This document shows positions 24,296 to 33,011 of a stretch of 64,000 nt of DNA, piece after piece (within the stretch, counting starts at the first letter, position 1; every line of letters begins with the position of its first letter). The stretch lies in NCBI GenBank assembly GCA_002720855.1, contig PBIN01000015.1:310001-374000 (forward strand), written 5' to 3'. The notes under the pieces were generated by a model. It made no database searches. It was given only the letters and a program-made list of their open reading frames with translations, and had not been told where the DNA came from. This DNA is from Rhodospirillaceae bacterium (GTDB lineage Bacteria > Pseudomonadota > Alphaproteobacteria > MPNO01 > UBA2964). A program made the translations under genes and the position numbers.

Positions 24296-24586
24296 ATGGA
24301 TCACAACCCTTATATCAAAAGCGGCGGCAAGAAGAATGCTGTTACCGGCCGCGGCTCGATTGAAGAACCGTCCGCCATTGTCAACGTTCCATGGCAAACC
24401 CGCTCCGCCCCCCCGACCGAATACGAGCTGGCGCTGTCCGAAGCGCTTACGGAAATCTTTGGCGCTGGTGCGGAAGCTCTCCCCGACATTGTTGCGGCAC
24501 TCAATGAGAAAGGGGTCAAAGCACCGGACGGCTCGGATTGGACAGAAGACAGTTTTAAATCCGAAATGAAGACGCTCAGCGGCTAG
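24296..24586 (+). CDS. Small recombinase-like helix-turn-helix protein
   Basis: The 96-residue protein resembles small proteins annotated as recombinase-like helix-turn-helix that often stand next to Rieske oxygenase genes. The N-terminus is polar and flexible. The second half forms ELALSEALTEIFGAGAEALPDIVAALNEKGVKAPDG followed by WTEDSFKSEMKTL, which is like the C-terminal helical unit of resolvase-type recombinases (GV-AP-G-W-T pattern). No catalytic recombinase domain is present. It begins the collinear set of ABC importer and Rieske genes and ends 7 bp before the ATPase gene, so it is likely a regulator or accessory factor of that pathway (inference). Confidence 0.65.
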   Translation: MDHNPYIKSGGKKNAVTGRGSIEEPSAIVNVPWQTRSAPPTEYELALSEALTEIFGAGAEALPDIVAALNEKGVKAPDGSDWTEDSFKSEMKTLSG

Positions 24587-24593
24587 CCTTGCA

Positions 24594-25415
24594 ATGACGA
24601 TTATCCCAGAAACTCGGATTGAATATCGCGGCGTCGCCAAGCAGTTCGCCAGCAATAGCGCGGACGGTGGCGGTGAGGAAATTATTCAAGCCGTTCAGGA
24701 TGTCGATCTAAAGGTCGCTGACGGTGAAGTCGTTTCACTGATCGGCCCGAGCGGTTGCGGCAAGAGCACATTGCTGAATATGGGTTCGGGTCTTTATCTA
24801 CCGAGTGCGGGGGAAGTTTACGTCGATCGCGAAAGGGTCGACGAGCCCAACCCACATGTCGGGTTCATGCTGCAAAAGGATTTGCTGCTGGCCTGGCGGA
24901 CAATCCGAAAGAATGTCGAGTTCGGTTTGGAAATTCAGGGAATTGCCGCCGATATACGCCGCGAGCGCGCGATGGACCTGCTGGCGAAATGCCGCCTTAC
25001 CGGTTTTGAGAACCACTATCCTCATCAACTATCTGGTGGAATGCGGCAGCGTGCAGCCCTAGCCCGTACGTTGGCCGTCGATCCGAAAGTCCTTTTACTC
25101 GACGAACCGTTTTCCGCCTTAGATGCACAGACAAAAATGATTCTTCAGCAGGATTTAGCGGAAACACTGGCAGCGGAGGGAAAAACCGCCCTCTTTATAA
25201 CGCATGACCTGGTTGAATCTGTTGCTTTGTCTGATCGCGTCTTCGTCATGAGTGCCAGACCGGGAACCATCATTGAGGAAATCGACGTCGGTTTGCCGGA
25301 CCGAAATAATCCGATGGCCCGACGACAGGATTCGCAAAAACAGATCGGCGAATATGTAGCCCATTTAATGGGGCTTCTTCACGTCGGCGAAACCGCAGCA
25401 GAAATTGAGATCTAA
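24594..25415 (+). CDS. ABC importer ATPase, taurine/nitrate/sulfonate type (SsuB/TauB-like)
   Basis: The 273-residue ATPase has all motifs: Walker A IGPSGCGKSTLLN, Q-loop at VGFMLQKDLLLAWRT, signature LSGGMRQRAALARTL, Walker B KVLLLDEPFSALD and H-loop FITHDLVESVALSD. The AWRT stretch after the Q-loop and the overall length fit the SsuB/TauB/ThiZ family, which serves small organic anions or pyrimidines. It pairs with the binding protein and permease that follow. The ligand is not evident from sequence. Confidence 0.9.
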   Translation: MTIIPETRIEYRGVAKQFASNSADGGGEEIIQAVQDVDLKVADGEVVSLIGPSGCGKSTLLNMGSGLYLPSAGEVYVDRERVDEPNPHVGFMLQKDLLLAWRTIRKNVEFGLEIQGIAADIRRERAMDLLAKCRLTGFENHYPHQLSGGMRQRAALARTLAVDPKVLLLDEPFSALDAQTKMILQQDLAETLAAEGKTALFITHDLVESVALSDRVFVMSARPGTIIEEIDVGLPDRNNPMARRQDSQKQIGEYVAHLMGLLHVGETAAEIEI

Positions 25416-25453
25416 CCATACGCGTAACAATAATTTTAACTGAGGAGGGAATA

Positions 25454-26443
25454 ATGATTTTTCAAAAAAATACGAAGTTGGTGATAGCTCCTGCATTGTT
25501 GCTGGGTGCAGCACTCACGTTCAGTCCAGTACAAAAAGCCGCCGCTGAAGACGTAACCTATCTATTGCCAGCCCCTGCCTTCCTGCCGGCCTTCGGCCCC
25601 TGGATGCTCGCTCAGGCCAAGGGCTATTACAAAGCAGAGGGTTTGAACGTAAAGTTTCAGCGTGCCCGTGGCGGCGTCGATGTCGCCAAACAAGTCGGTG
25701 CGGGGAACGCGGTGATTGGCGGAGGCATTGGTGACACACCGGTTATTGTCCGACCGAACGGCATTCCCGTTAAAGCCGTCGCCGTTCTTGGCGCCGGCTC
25801 TTTAGTGCAGCTTATCGCCCACGCCGATCGCGGTATCAATGGCCCTGCAGATTTGAAGGGCAAGACCGTTACGGCACTTTCACTGCAGGACACGACCTAC
25901 TACGCGCTGCTCGGCATGATGGCGAATGCCGGTCTCAGCCGGAAAGACGTCAATGTGCAAGGTGCGGGGCCCGCCGGTGTCTGGAAGCTATTCATCGCCG
26001 GTAAAGCGGACGCAATGGCTGGCGTGCCTGACTGGATCGGTATTGCCCAGGGTGCCGGCAAGAAAGTCAAAATCTTCCCCGCCGACCAATACTTCAAGAG
26101 TATGGCACAGGCGATTTTGGCATCTGACAAAGTAATCAAGAATAATCCACAACTCATACAGAAGCTCGTTCGTGCCACGTTGAAGGGCATGAATGACATT
26201 ATGACCAATCCGGACGCGGCGGCTAAAGTCTATGTCGGTCACGTCAAAAAAAATGCCAAAAAGCTGAAATACATCACCAACGTTTTTAAGATGTATAACA
26301 AGTACGTCTATGCCGGTCAGAAGAAACTCGGACGCATGGACGAAGCCCGTCTCGCAACCCTGCAAAAGTTCTACGCCAAACAGGGCATAATCCGGAAACA
26401 GGTTCCTGTGAAGGACCTCTACACGAACCAGTTTGTTCAGTAA
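25454..26443 (+). CDS. ABC importer periplasmic binding protein, NMT1/SsuA-like
   Basis: The 329-residue protein has a signal peptide (KLVIAPALLLGAALTFSPV, cleavage near AAAE) and the NMT1/THI5-like fold. It shows LPAPAFLPAFGPWMLAQAKGYYKAEGLNVKF at the start of the mature part, DLKGKTVTALSLQDTTYYALLG, and a PDWIGIAQG loop. Family members bind taurine, alkanesulfonates, aromatic acids or thiamine pyrimidines. A GAGGAGGG site precedes the ATG. The tail is unusually rich in Lys (HVKKNAKKLKYITNVFKMYNK), perhaps giving a basic surface. The solute is unknown. Confidence 0.88.
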   Translation: MIFQKNTKLVIAPALLLGAALTFSPVQKAAAEDVTYLLPAPAFLPAFGPWMLAQAKGYYKAEGLNVKFQRARGGVDVAKQVGAGNAVIGGGIGDTPVIVRPNGIPVKAVAVLGAGSLVQLIAHADRGINGPADLKGKTVTALSLQDTTYYALLGMMANAGLSRKDVNVQGAGPAGVWKLFIAGKADAMAGVPDWIGIAQGAGKKVKIFPADQYFKSMAQAILASDKVIKNNPQLIQKLVRATLKGMNDIMTNPDAAAKVYVGHVKKNAKKLKYITNVFKMYNKYVYAGQKKLGRMDEARLATLQKFYAKQGIIRKQVPVKDLYTNQFVQ

Positions 26444-26470
26444 GAGCCGAGACGAATTGAGGCCGGAGGG

Positions 26471-27259
26471 ATGACAATCAAAACGATCGCAGCAAGAAAC
26501 AGTATGTGGGCCAGCCTTGGCTTGCTTGTGCTGTTTCTTGTGGGCTGGGAGTGGGGGCCAGGTTTACTCAATATCCCGCCCTATATCATCCCAACGGCTT
26601 CCTCCGTTTATCAGGAATTCATTCATGCCGTGGAGCGGGAACAGCTTTTCTTTCACACATGGATCACCGCACTCGAGACCTTTGTCGGTTTTGCAATTGG
26701 TGCACTGCTAGGCATGGTCATCGGGTATGTCCTGGGAATTTCCGCCCGCGCTGAGTTTATTCTTTCACCTTATATTCTTGCTTTGCAGATCGCACCTAAA
26801 GTTGCTTTTGCACCGCTTTTTGTATTGTGGTTTGGATATACGGTCTATCCCAAGATTCTTGTCGCCGTGCTGATTGTGTTCTTTCCGATTATGGTCAATG
26901 TGCTCGGCGCAATCCGCACTGTTGATCCTGATCTCATCAATCTTGCCAGAACATTTAGCGCTACGCGTTGGCAGATTTTCAGACTGATCGAGTTCCATGA
27001 TGCATTGCCACCGTTGTTCTCGGGCCTGCGTATCGCATCGACGCTGGCTGTCATTGGTGTCGTTGTCGGAGAAATGGTCGGTGGCAATCTCGGGCTTGGG
27101 TTCCTGCTCGTGTTTGGTGAGGGCGCGGGGAACACAGCGCTGGTATTTGTGACCATAATAATGCTGACAATCGTCGGAATTATTGCGTATGGCGGCGTGG
27201 TTCTACTGGAGAAAAAGGTTCTTCACTATCTACCGAAAAAGGAATACGCGCCGGTGTAG
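26471..27259 (+). CDS. ABC importer permease (SsuC/TauC-like)
   Basis: The 262-residue permease has six hydrophobic segments and the EAA-type loop that contacts the ATPase (INLARTFSATRWQIFRLIEFHDALPPLFSGLRIA). The typical IAPKVAFAPLFVLWFG and ASTLAVIGVVVGEMVGGNLGLGFLL segments match the SsuC/TauC family. It completes a one-permease importer with the two genes before it. ATG 26471 follows a GGAGGG site. It is followed after about 40 bp by the Rieske oxygenase gene, which suggests that the imported solute is the oxygenase substrate (inference). Confidence 0.9.
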   Translation: MTIKTIAARNSMWASLGLLVLFLVGWEWGPGLLNIPPYIIPTASSVYQEFIHAVEREQLFFHTWITALETFVGFAIGALLGMVIGYVLGISARAEFILSPYILALQIAPKVAFAPLFVLWFGYTVYPKILVAVLIVFFPIMVNVLGAIRTVDPDLINLARTFSATRWQIFRLIEFHDALPPLFSGLRIASTLAVIGVVVGEMVGGNLGLGFLLVFGEGAGNTALVFVTIIMLTIVGIIAYGGVVLLEKKVLHYLPKKEYAPV

Positions 27260-27300
27260 TGCCGGAAGCCTGCTGACGTAGGAGAGGTAAGGAGGGAAAT

Positions 27301-28338
27301 ATGACCAAAACAAAATTAGCCCCTGAACTGGTCGAAAACCGTTTCAAAACCGGTCTACTGAATTTGTGGTATCCGGTATTACCGAGCTGGGCACTCCATG
27401 ATCAGCCGCTTGGAATAACACGTCTTTCACAGAACATTGCTATATGGCGCGATCAGGACGGTACCGTTCATGCCATCGAAGACCGTTGTCCTCATCGCGG
27501 CGCACGGCTGTCGCTGGGCTGGAACCTCGGTGACCGGCTGGCATGCTGGTATCACGGCGTAGAAGTAGATGGCACTGGCAAGGTTGCGGCCGTCCCGGCA
27601 ATCGAAAACTGCTCGATGGAGGGCAAGCACACGACCAAGACCTATCCTGTCAAGGAAGTGAAAGACGCGATATTTCTATATTTTGGCGACGAAACCAAAA
27701 AAGACCCTCCCGAACTCGAATTCCCCGAACAACTTGCCAGCGCGGAGTTTGGCCACAGGCTTTGCACCGCAACCTGGAAATGTAATTACCGTTACGCCGT
27801 AGACAACGTGATGGACCCCATGCATGGCGCCTATTTGCATGCTGAATCCCACTCGATGGCCTTCGGAGACAAGACCGCCAAGATGCGTGTGCGAAACACC
27901 AATACAGGACTGGTTTTTGAAAAGGTTGGCCAGCGCGACATTAATTTCGATTGGGTCGAGATAGGGTTTTCCGGTGGAATGTGGATGCTCCTTTCAATTC
28001 CTTATCGTAAAAACGCAGGGCCTGGCGGTAGTTTTTATATTGTCGGTTACGTGACCCCGTTAGATGAAGAACATTGCCAGGTTTTTTTCTGGCGTTGCCG
28101 CAAAGTCGAAGACTGGCAGCGAGATGTCTGGAAATTTATGTACAGGACGCGGCTGGAAGGTTTGCACTGGCACGTATTGGAACAAGACCGCGTTGTCCTT
28201 GAGGACCTGGCGCCAGACGCCCGCGATTTCGAAGGTCTCAACGCCCATGATGTCGGCCTGACACGTGTCCGGCGTCTCATGACGCAGATGGCCGAACAAC
28301 AACTTTCAGAACTTGCCGCCCACCAGGCAGCCGCATGA
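27301..28338 (+). CDS. Rieske 2Fe-2S oxygenase alpha subunit, unknown substrate
   Basis: The 345-residue oxygenase carries Rieske ligands Cys63/His65 (DRCPHRGARL) and Cys82/His85 (LACWYHGVEVDG), and the mononuclear iron site with His175 and His180 in VDNVMDPMHGAYLH. It resembles single-component oxygenases of the phthalate/vanillate class rather than the large alpha subunits of dioxygenases with beta partners; no beta subunit or reductase gene is beside it. A strong AGGAGGG site lies before ATG 27301. It sits between an importer and a cupin/hydrolase pair, so it likely does the first oxidation of the imported compound. The exact compound is unknown. Confidence 0.88.
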   Translation: MTKTKLAPELVENRFKTGLLNLWYPVLPSWALHDQPLGITRLSQNIAIWRDQDGTVHAIEDRCPHRGARLSLGWNLGDRLACWYHGVEVDGTGKVAAVPAIENCSMEGKHTTKTYPVKEVKDAIFLYFGDETKKDPPELEFPEQLASAEFGHRLCTATWKCNYRYAVDNVMDPMHGAYLHAESHSMAFGDKTAKMRVRNTNTGLVFEKVGQRDINFDWVEIGFSGGMWMLLSIPYRKNAGPGGSFYIVGYVTPLDEEHCQVFFWRCRKVEDWQRDVWKFMYRTRLEGLHWHVLEQDRVVLEDLAPDARDFEGLNAHDVGLTRVRRLMTQMAEQQLSELAAHQAAA

Positions 28339-28368
28339 TAGCGGTAGGCCGAATGGAAAGGAACGATC

Positions 28369-28911
28369 ATGCCTGATTCAGTAGATTTTCAACGCGAAGA
28401 TATCGAAACCTGGAGCCAACCTGAGGGCAAGTCATTTGACGAGTGGATGGAAAGCCGGGTTGCTCGTTTTGAAACCCGGACCTATGACTGGAATGCACTT
28501 AAATTTCAGGCTGATTTCGACCCAAAATACGCGCGCGCTCAATGCCGCTATATGGGCACAGGTGGTGCAGGCGTCGAGCACGACGAAAACGTCGTGCCGT
28601 CAGAACATTTTACCTTCTCCACAATGATCTTACCTGCCGGATGCGAGGGACCTCCCCATATCCATATCGATGTAGAGGAAGTGTTTTTTATGCTGCGGGG
28701 CAGTATCCGGCTTGTCATTAATGACGACAATGACCGATTTGAAACGATCCTTAAGGAACGCGATCTTATATCGGTACCGCCGGGTTTCTATCGTGAGTTG
28801 GTCAATATCACGCAGGAAGAATCCCTAATGCTGGTTATGTTGGGCAACAAGAAACCTGTTATACCAACCTATCCACCCGACCATCCTCTTTCAAAATTGA
28901 AGCGAAAGTAG
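28369..28911 (+). CDS. Cupin-domain protein
   Basis: The 180-residue protein has one cupin barrel in its second half. Metal motif 1 lies in CEGPPHIHIDVEEVFFMLRGSIRL (His, His, Glu), followed by the DLISVPPGFYRELVN strand that carries the second motif region. There the usual His is replaced by Tyr or Arg, so the metal site may be unusual. The N-terminal 60 residues are polar with an aromatic patch (KSFDEWMESRVARFETRTYDW). It may be a dioxygenase, isomerase or a ligand sensor. It lies 30 bp after the Rieske gene and 15 bp before the hydrolase gene, clearly in one operon. Confidence 0.82.
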   Translation: MPDSVDFQREDIETWSQPEGKSFDEWMESRVARFETRTYDWNALKFQADFDPKYARAQCRYMGTGGAGVEHDENVVPSEHFTFSTMILPAGCEGPPHIHIDVEEVFFMLRGSIRLVINDDNDRFETILKERDLISVPPGFYRELVNITQEESLMLVMLGNKKPVIPTYPPDHPLSKLKRK

Positions 28912-28926
28912 AATCCGGACCGTCCT

Positions 28927-29766
28927 ATGGACACCATTCCGACAGAGCACCCAATCGATTTCGCCCATCCGCTTCAAACCGTTGAGGCAGACGGGTGTAC
29001 CTTTTCCTATCGGGAAAACGGCGATGGCCCTGCCATGGTCGTGCTTCATGGTATCGGTTCGGGGTCAGGATCCTGGGTTTATCAGCTCGACGGGTTAGCA
29101 GACCGCTACCGTGTGATCGCTTGGGATGCACCCGGTTACGCCAACACCACGCCGGTCGATACCCCTTCGCCGGTTGCGGCCCAATATGCGGAGAAGCTTG
29201 AAACCCTGCTTTCAGCTCTCAACGTCGTCCCCGCTGTCCTTATTGGTCACTCGTTCGGCGCCCTGACCGCCGCGAGCTACGCCAGCCGACATAGTGAATT
29301 GCCTGCCCTCATCCTCGCCGACCCGGCTAACGGGTATGGCGCTGTCGATGAAGAGACCCGAGCAGGCAAACGTGACCCAAGAATTGCCGCGATGCGAGAA
29401 CTGGGTCCCGTTGGCCTTGCCGAAAAGCGTTCTTCGGCACTCTTGTCTGATAACGTTTCAGCTGATGCCCGTGGCATCGTGCAGTGGAACATGAGCAAAC
29501 TTAACTCCACCGGCTATGTGCAAGCCGCCCATGTTTTGGCCAACAGCCATTTGATCGGTGATGCGCCAGCGTATAACGGCCCAGTTCTGGTGATGTGCGG
29601 CAGCGAAGATACCGTAACGCCCGAAGAAGTATGCCGACCTGTCGCTAATGCATATTCAAATTCTGAATATTTGACACTGCCCCGAGTCGGACATGCTTCC
29701 TATGTTGAGAATGGAACTCAGTTTAATCAAGCGATCCTAAATTTCATCGAGATGCAAAATGACTAA
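28927..29766 (+). CDS. Alpha/beta hydrolase
   Basis: The 279-residue enzyme has the alpha/beta hydrolase signature: an oxyanion-hole stretch VVLHGIGSGSGSWVYQL, nucleophile elbow LIGHSFGALTAASYA with Ser, an acid near VLVMCGSEDTVTPEEV, and His in RVGHASYVEN. The arrangement resembles C-C bond hydrolases of meta-cleavage pathways and lactonases such as PcaD, but no group-specific motif settles it. The end of the gene overlaps the IclR gene by 8 bp. In context it may hydrolyse a ring-cleavage product or an ester formed after the oxygenase step (inference). Confidence 0.85.
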   Translation: MDTIPTEHPIDFAHPLQTVEADGCTFSYRENGDGPAMVVLHGIGSGSGSWVYQLDGLADRYRVIAWDAPGYANTTPVDTPSPVAAQYAEKLETLLSALNVVPAVLIGHSFGALTAASYASRHSELPALILADPANGYGAVDEETRAGKRDPRIAAMRELGPVGLAEKRSSALLSDNVSADARGIVQWNMSKLNSTGYVQAAHVLANSHLIGDAPAYNGPVLVMCGSEDTVTPEEVCRPVANAYSNSEYLTLPRVGHASYVENGTQFNQAILNFIEMQND

Positions 29767-30580
29767 AGCTCTACCGTTCTCTTCTTCACCCGGTGCTGAA
29801 CGGTACATCGTTCCAGGATTGCAACGCGGATTACAGATCTTGCGGTGTTTTGACCGACAACGTCCACAACTTGGCGCACCGGAGATTGCGCGAGAACTTG
29901 GAATACCCCGATCTACTGTCTTCCGGCTCATGCAAACGCTCGAATATATGGGTCTCTTGGAAAAGGTAGATCATTCAAGTGAGTATAGGCTCGGCATTGG
30001 TGTTCTCTCTCTGGGTTTTGAGTATCTCGCATCAATAGAGGTAACGGAACTTGCCCGCCCAATTCTCGACCGACTGCGCGATGAAACCGGATTTTCATCG
30101 CACCTTGCGATCCGCGATGGCCAGGACGTGGTGTTTGTCGTTAAAGCTGCTGCGAAAGCCGCCTTTGCCAGTTCAGTGACAATTGGCACGCGTCTTCCCG
30201 CCCATGCAACTATTCTCGGACGCGTTATGCTTGCCGATCTGACGGATGAAGAACTCCGCAACGTATACACATCAGAAGAATTACCCCGCTATTCGGAGCA
30301 AACGCCGGAAACTGTCAGTGCTTTAAGAACGATACTCGATGGCGATGCTGAACGCGGTTATGCCGTGAGCGCCGCATATTTTGAACATGGCATCGGTTCA
30401 ATCGCCGCCCCGGTACGCGATGGAAGCGGTCGCATCATTGCAGCGATCAATGTGATTTTCCAGGACGGTAAGGTCGACGGGGAAACCTATATTGATCGGG
30501 TTATGCAGGCGGCGAGCGATCTATCCCGTCAGCTCAACTATCACCCGGCAGACGGCAAACAGGAAAGACGCTCTGCATGA
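29759..30580 (+). CDS. IclR-family transcriptional regulator
   Basis: The 273-residue protein has an N-terminal winged helix (VPGLQRGLQILRCF, then ARELGIPRSTVFRLMQTLEYMGLLEK) and a GAF-like effector domain (for example DETGFSSHLAIRDGQDVVFV and RLPAHATILGRVML). IclR proteins usually control catabolic operons and bind a pathway metabolite. It is embedded in the operon it probably regulates, between the hydrolase and SDR genes, with overlaps at both ends (8 bp and 4 bp). Palindromes at about 24203-24242 upstream of the first gene are candidate sites. Confidence 0.92.
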   Translation: MTKALPFSSSPGAERYIVPGLQRGLQILRCFDRQRPQLGAPEIARELGIPRSTVFRLMQTLEYMGLLEKVDHSSEYRLGIGVLSLGFEYLASIEVTELARPILDRLRDETGFSSHLAIRDGQDVVFVVKAAAKAAFASSVTIGTRLPAHATILGRVMLADLTDEELRNVYTSEELPRYSEQTPETVSALRTILDGDAERGYAVSAAYFEHGIGSIAAPVRDGSGRIIAAINVIFQDGKVDGETYIDRVMQAASDLSRQLNYHPADGKQERRSA

Positions 30581-31362
30581 AGATCGATCTTACCGGTCAT
30601 ACCACGGTCATTACTGGAGGCAGCTCAGGAATTGGTCTTGCTGCAGCCAAATTATTTCTTGAAGCGGGCGCCAATGTCGCTATCTGCGGTCGCGACAAAA
30701 AGAGACTGGATGATGCAGTTGATTTGCTTCCTGCGGGCTCAAAAATTGCCACAGTTTGCGATGTTTTGGACAAAGACAGCGTCACATCGTTCGCGGCGCA
30801 AGTAGCATCGGAATTCGGCGGTACCGATACGTTGATTAACAATGCAGGACAAGCACGCGTCTCAAAATACGAAGACACTAGTGAGGAAGACTGGCGCGAA
30901 GAACTTGATCTGAAATTCTTTAGTATTCTCAACCCAACCAAGGCGTTTCAGCCATATCTGGAAGAATCTAGCAACGCGGCAATTGTATGCACGAGCTCGT
31001 TGATTGCCCGCCAACCAGAACCGCATCTGGTAGCAACCTCTGCGGCACGCGCTGGGCAGCTCAGCCTTATCCACTCTATGGCGCGCGAACTTGCTCCAAA
31101 AAATATCCGCGTGAATTCGATTTTGATTGGTGTTGTCGAGTCTGCCCAATGGCGGCGGCGCTATGATGCATTACCTGACAATAAACCTAATTACGACGAC
31201 TGGCTCAAAGAACAGGCTTTGGCGAAAGGTATCCCTTTAGGTCGTTTCGGCAAACCAGAAGAGGCGGCGCAGGCATTGTTCTTTTTGGGCACGCCTTTGT
31301 CGTCCTATACAACCGGATCAACCATCGATCTTTCAGGAGGTCTGTCGCGCCATGTCGGCTAG
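30577..31362 (+). CDS. Short-chain dehydrogenase/reductase
   Basis: The 261-residue enzyme has the classical SDR nucleotide motif (TVITGGSSGIGLAAAKLFLEAG) and NNAG (LINNAGQARVS). In place of the usual YxxxK it shows SSLIARQPEPHLVATSAARAGQLSL: the Tyr and Lys positions appear to hold Ala/Thr and Arg/Ala, so the standard proton relay looks altered. The C-terminus (GRFGKPEEAAQALFFLGTP, GSTIDLSGGL) is normal. It may be a non-canonical SDR or act with a different acid group. It overlaps the IclR gene by 4 bp and the ThDP enzyme gene by 11 bp. Confidence 0.82.
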   Translation: MKIDLTGHTTVITGGSSGIGLAAAKLFLEAGANVAICGRDKKRLDDAVDLLPAGSKIATVCDVLDKDSVTSFAAQVASEFGGTDTLINNAGQARVSKYEDTSEEDWREELDLKFFSILNPTKAFQPYLEESSNAAIVCTSSLIARQPEPHLVATSAARAGQLSLIHSMARELAPKNIRVNSILIGVVESAQWRRRYDALPDNKPNYDDWLKEQALAKGIPLGRFGKPEEAAQALFFLGTPLSSYTTGSTIDLSGGLSRHVG

Positions 31363-32998
31363 GGCAACAGTCGGCGAGGTTATTGCTGCCTTTTTGGAGG
31401 AGTGCGGCGTTGGCGCCGCCTTCGGTGTTATTTCGATCCACAATATGCCGTTCCTCGACGCCATTGGGCGGCGGGGAAAAATCCGCTATGTCAGCGCCCG
31501 AAGTGAGCCTGGTGCCATTAATATGGCGGATGCATATGCCCGCGTCGGTGCGCAGCTGGGCGTTGCCTTTACAAGTACGGGTACTGCTGCCGGCAATGCA
31601 TCTGGCGCAATGGTTGAAGCGCAGACGGCAGGCACACCAATGCTGCACATAACCGGTCAGATCGACCTGGCGCATGTTGATAAGGAGCATGGGTTTATTC
31701 ATGAAGCGCGCGATCAGCTCACGATGCTCAAGGCAGTTTCCAAAACCGCATGGCGCGTAACTGATGCCGAAAGCGCGCTCGACATATTCAAAAAAGCGGC
31801 TTGCAGCGCATTGACCGCTCCCACCGGCCCAGTCAGCGTTGAGGTTCCGATCGACATTCAGCAAACTGAAATCGACTGGCCTGAAGATCTCACCCCGTTG
31901 CGGATCAATACCGTTCAACCAGATGACGCGGCATTAGATACGCTCGCTGAGTCTATTTCCCTTGCCACACGGCCGATGCTGTGGCTCGGCGGCGGTGCCC
32001 GTCACGCAGGAGATGCTGTCAACAGGTTCGTTGACATGGGTTTCGGTATCGTCACCAGCACCCAGGGCCGCGGCATAATACGCGAAGATCACCCGTCAAC
32101 ACTTGGCGCATACAACATGTACAGTGCAGTCGAGTCCTTTTATGACAGCTGTGATGCCATGCTGGTGGCCGGTTCACGCTTGCGCGGCAATGAGACGCTC
32201 AAATATCAGTTGCGCCTACCCCGTCCTCTCTACCAGATCGACGTCGATAGCCGTGCCGAGTCGGAACGCCCATATATTCCGGATGGCTTTGTTTTGGGCG
32301 ATAGCGCGCTGGCATTGAGTGGATTGGCCGATCGGCTTGACGGCAAAATCGATGTCGACCCAGCATTTGCAAAAGACCTGGCAACCGCCCGACACAAAGC
32401 CGAGACGTTCCTACAAGAAGGCCTCGAACCCTATGGCGCATTGCTGACCGCTATACAGGAAAATGGCGGCGACGATTTTCTATGGGTACGCGATGTCACT
32501 ATCTCCAACAGTACCTGGGGCAACCGCGCCATACTGATCAACGGTCCGCACGATGGGGTCCACGCGATGGGCGGCGGAATTGGTCAAAGCGTTCAAATGG
32601 CAATCGGTGCAGCGATTGCTGAGCCTGAAAAAAAGGTCATATGCCTGGCGGGCGATGGCGGATTGCAGGTCAATATCGGCGAGCTCGCCACCGCGACGCA
32701 GGAGAACGTCCGCATAATCCTGATCCTTATGAATAGCAGGGATTATGAGGTCATCAAAAATATCCAGGATGCCCAGTATGGTGGCCGGCAGTATTTTTCT
32801 GACATTTACACACCAGACTTTGCGGCAATTGCCAGAGCCAATGGCTGGGGACATGAACAACTTACGAATCTTGGAAATGCCAACGCCGTCATAAGAGACG
32901 CGCTGTTGTCCAAGGGGTCAAATCTGATCGAAGTTGATATGGCTTCAATCGGCGCGTACGCTCGCGCATTCGGAGGACCACCAGTAAAGAAAATTTAA
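31352..32998 (+). CDS. Thiamine-diphosphate-dependent enzyme (acetolactate synthase-like)
   Basis: The 548-residue protein has the three-domain plan of ThDP decarboxylases and ligases. The Pyr domain has its catalytic Glu in ARSEPGAINMADAYARVG. The central domain runs from about residues 190 to 320. The PP domain has the GDG-x-N cofactor motif (AGDGGLQVNIGELATAT followed by ILILMNSRDYEVIKN). It resembles the large subunit of acetolactate synthase and benzaldehyde-lyase/sulfoacetaldehyde-type enzymes, but lacks a small-subunit neighbour, so branched-chain amino acid synthesis is unlikely. It may cleave or join a C-C bond of a 2-oxo acid or aldehyde in this pathway. Start overlaps the SDR gene. 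Confidence 0.88.
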   Translation: MSARATVGEVIAAFLEECGVGAAFGVISIHNMPFLDAIGRRGKIRYVSARSEPGAINMADAYARVGAQLGVAFTSTGTAAGNASGAMVEAQTAGTPMLHITGQIDLAHVDKEHGFIHEARDQLTMLKAVSKTAWRVTDAESALDIFKKAACSALTAPTGPVSVEVPIDIQQTEIDWPEDLTPLRINTVQPDDAALDTLAESISLATRPMLWLGGGARHAGDAVNRFVDMGFGIVTSTQGRGIIREDHPSTLGAYNMYSAVESFYDSCDAMLVAGSRLRGNETLKYQLRLPRPLYQIDVDSRAESERPYIPDGFVLGDSALALSGLADRLDGKIDVDPAFAKDLATARHKAETFLQEGLEPYGALLTAIQENGGDDFLWVRDVTISNSTWGNRAILINGPHDGVHAMGGGIGQSVQMAIGAAIAEPEKKVICLAGDGGLQVNIGELATATQENVRIILILMNSRDYEVIKNIQDAQYGGRQYFSDIYTPDFAAIARANGWGHEQLTNLGNANAVIRDALLSKGSNLIEVDMASIGAYARAFGGPPVKKI

Positions 32999-33011
32999 CA
33001 GAGAGGGAAAC

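Noticed and set aside
31205-31918. 237-codon minus-strand frame over the SDR/ThDP junction
   Set aside because: Both genes beneath are identified by motifs; the antisense product is Cys/Arg-rich without features.
31352-32998. Acetolactate synthase of branched-chain amino acid synthesis
   Set aside because: There is no small regulatory subunit gene and the gene lies in a catabolic-looking operon with an IclR regulator and importer.
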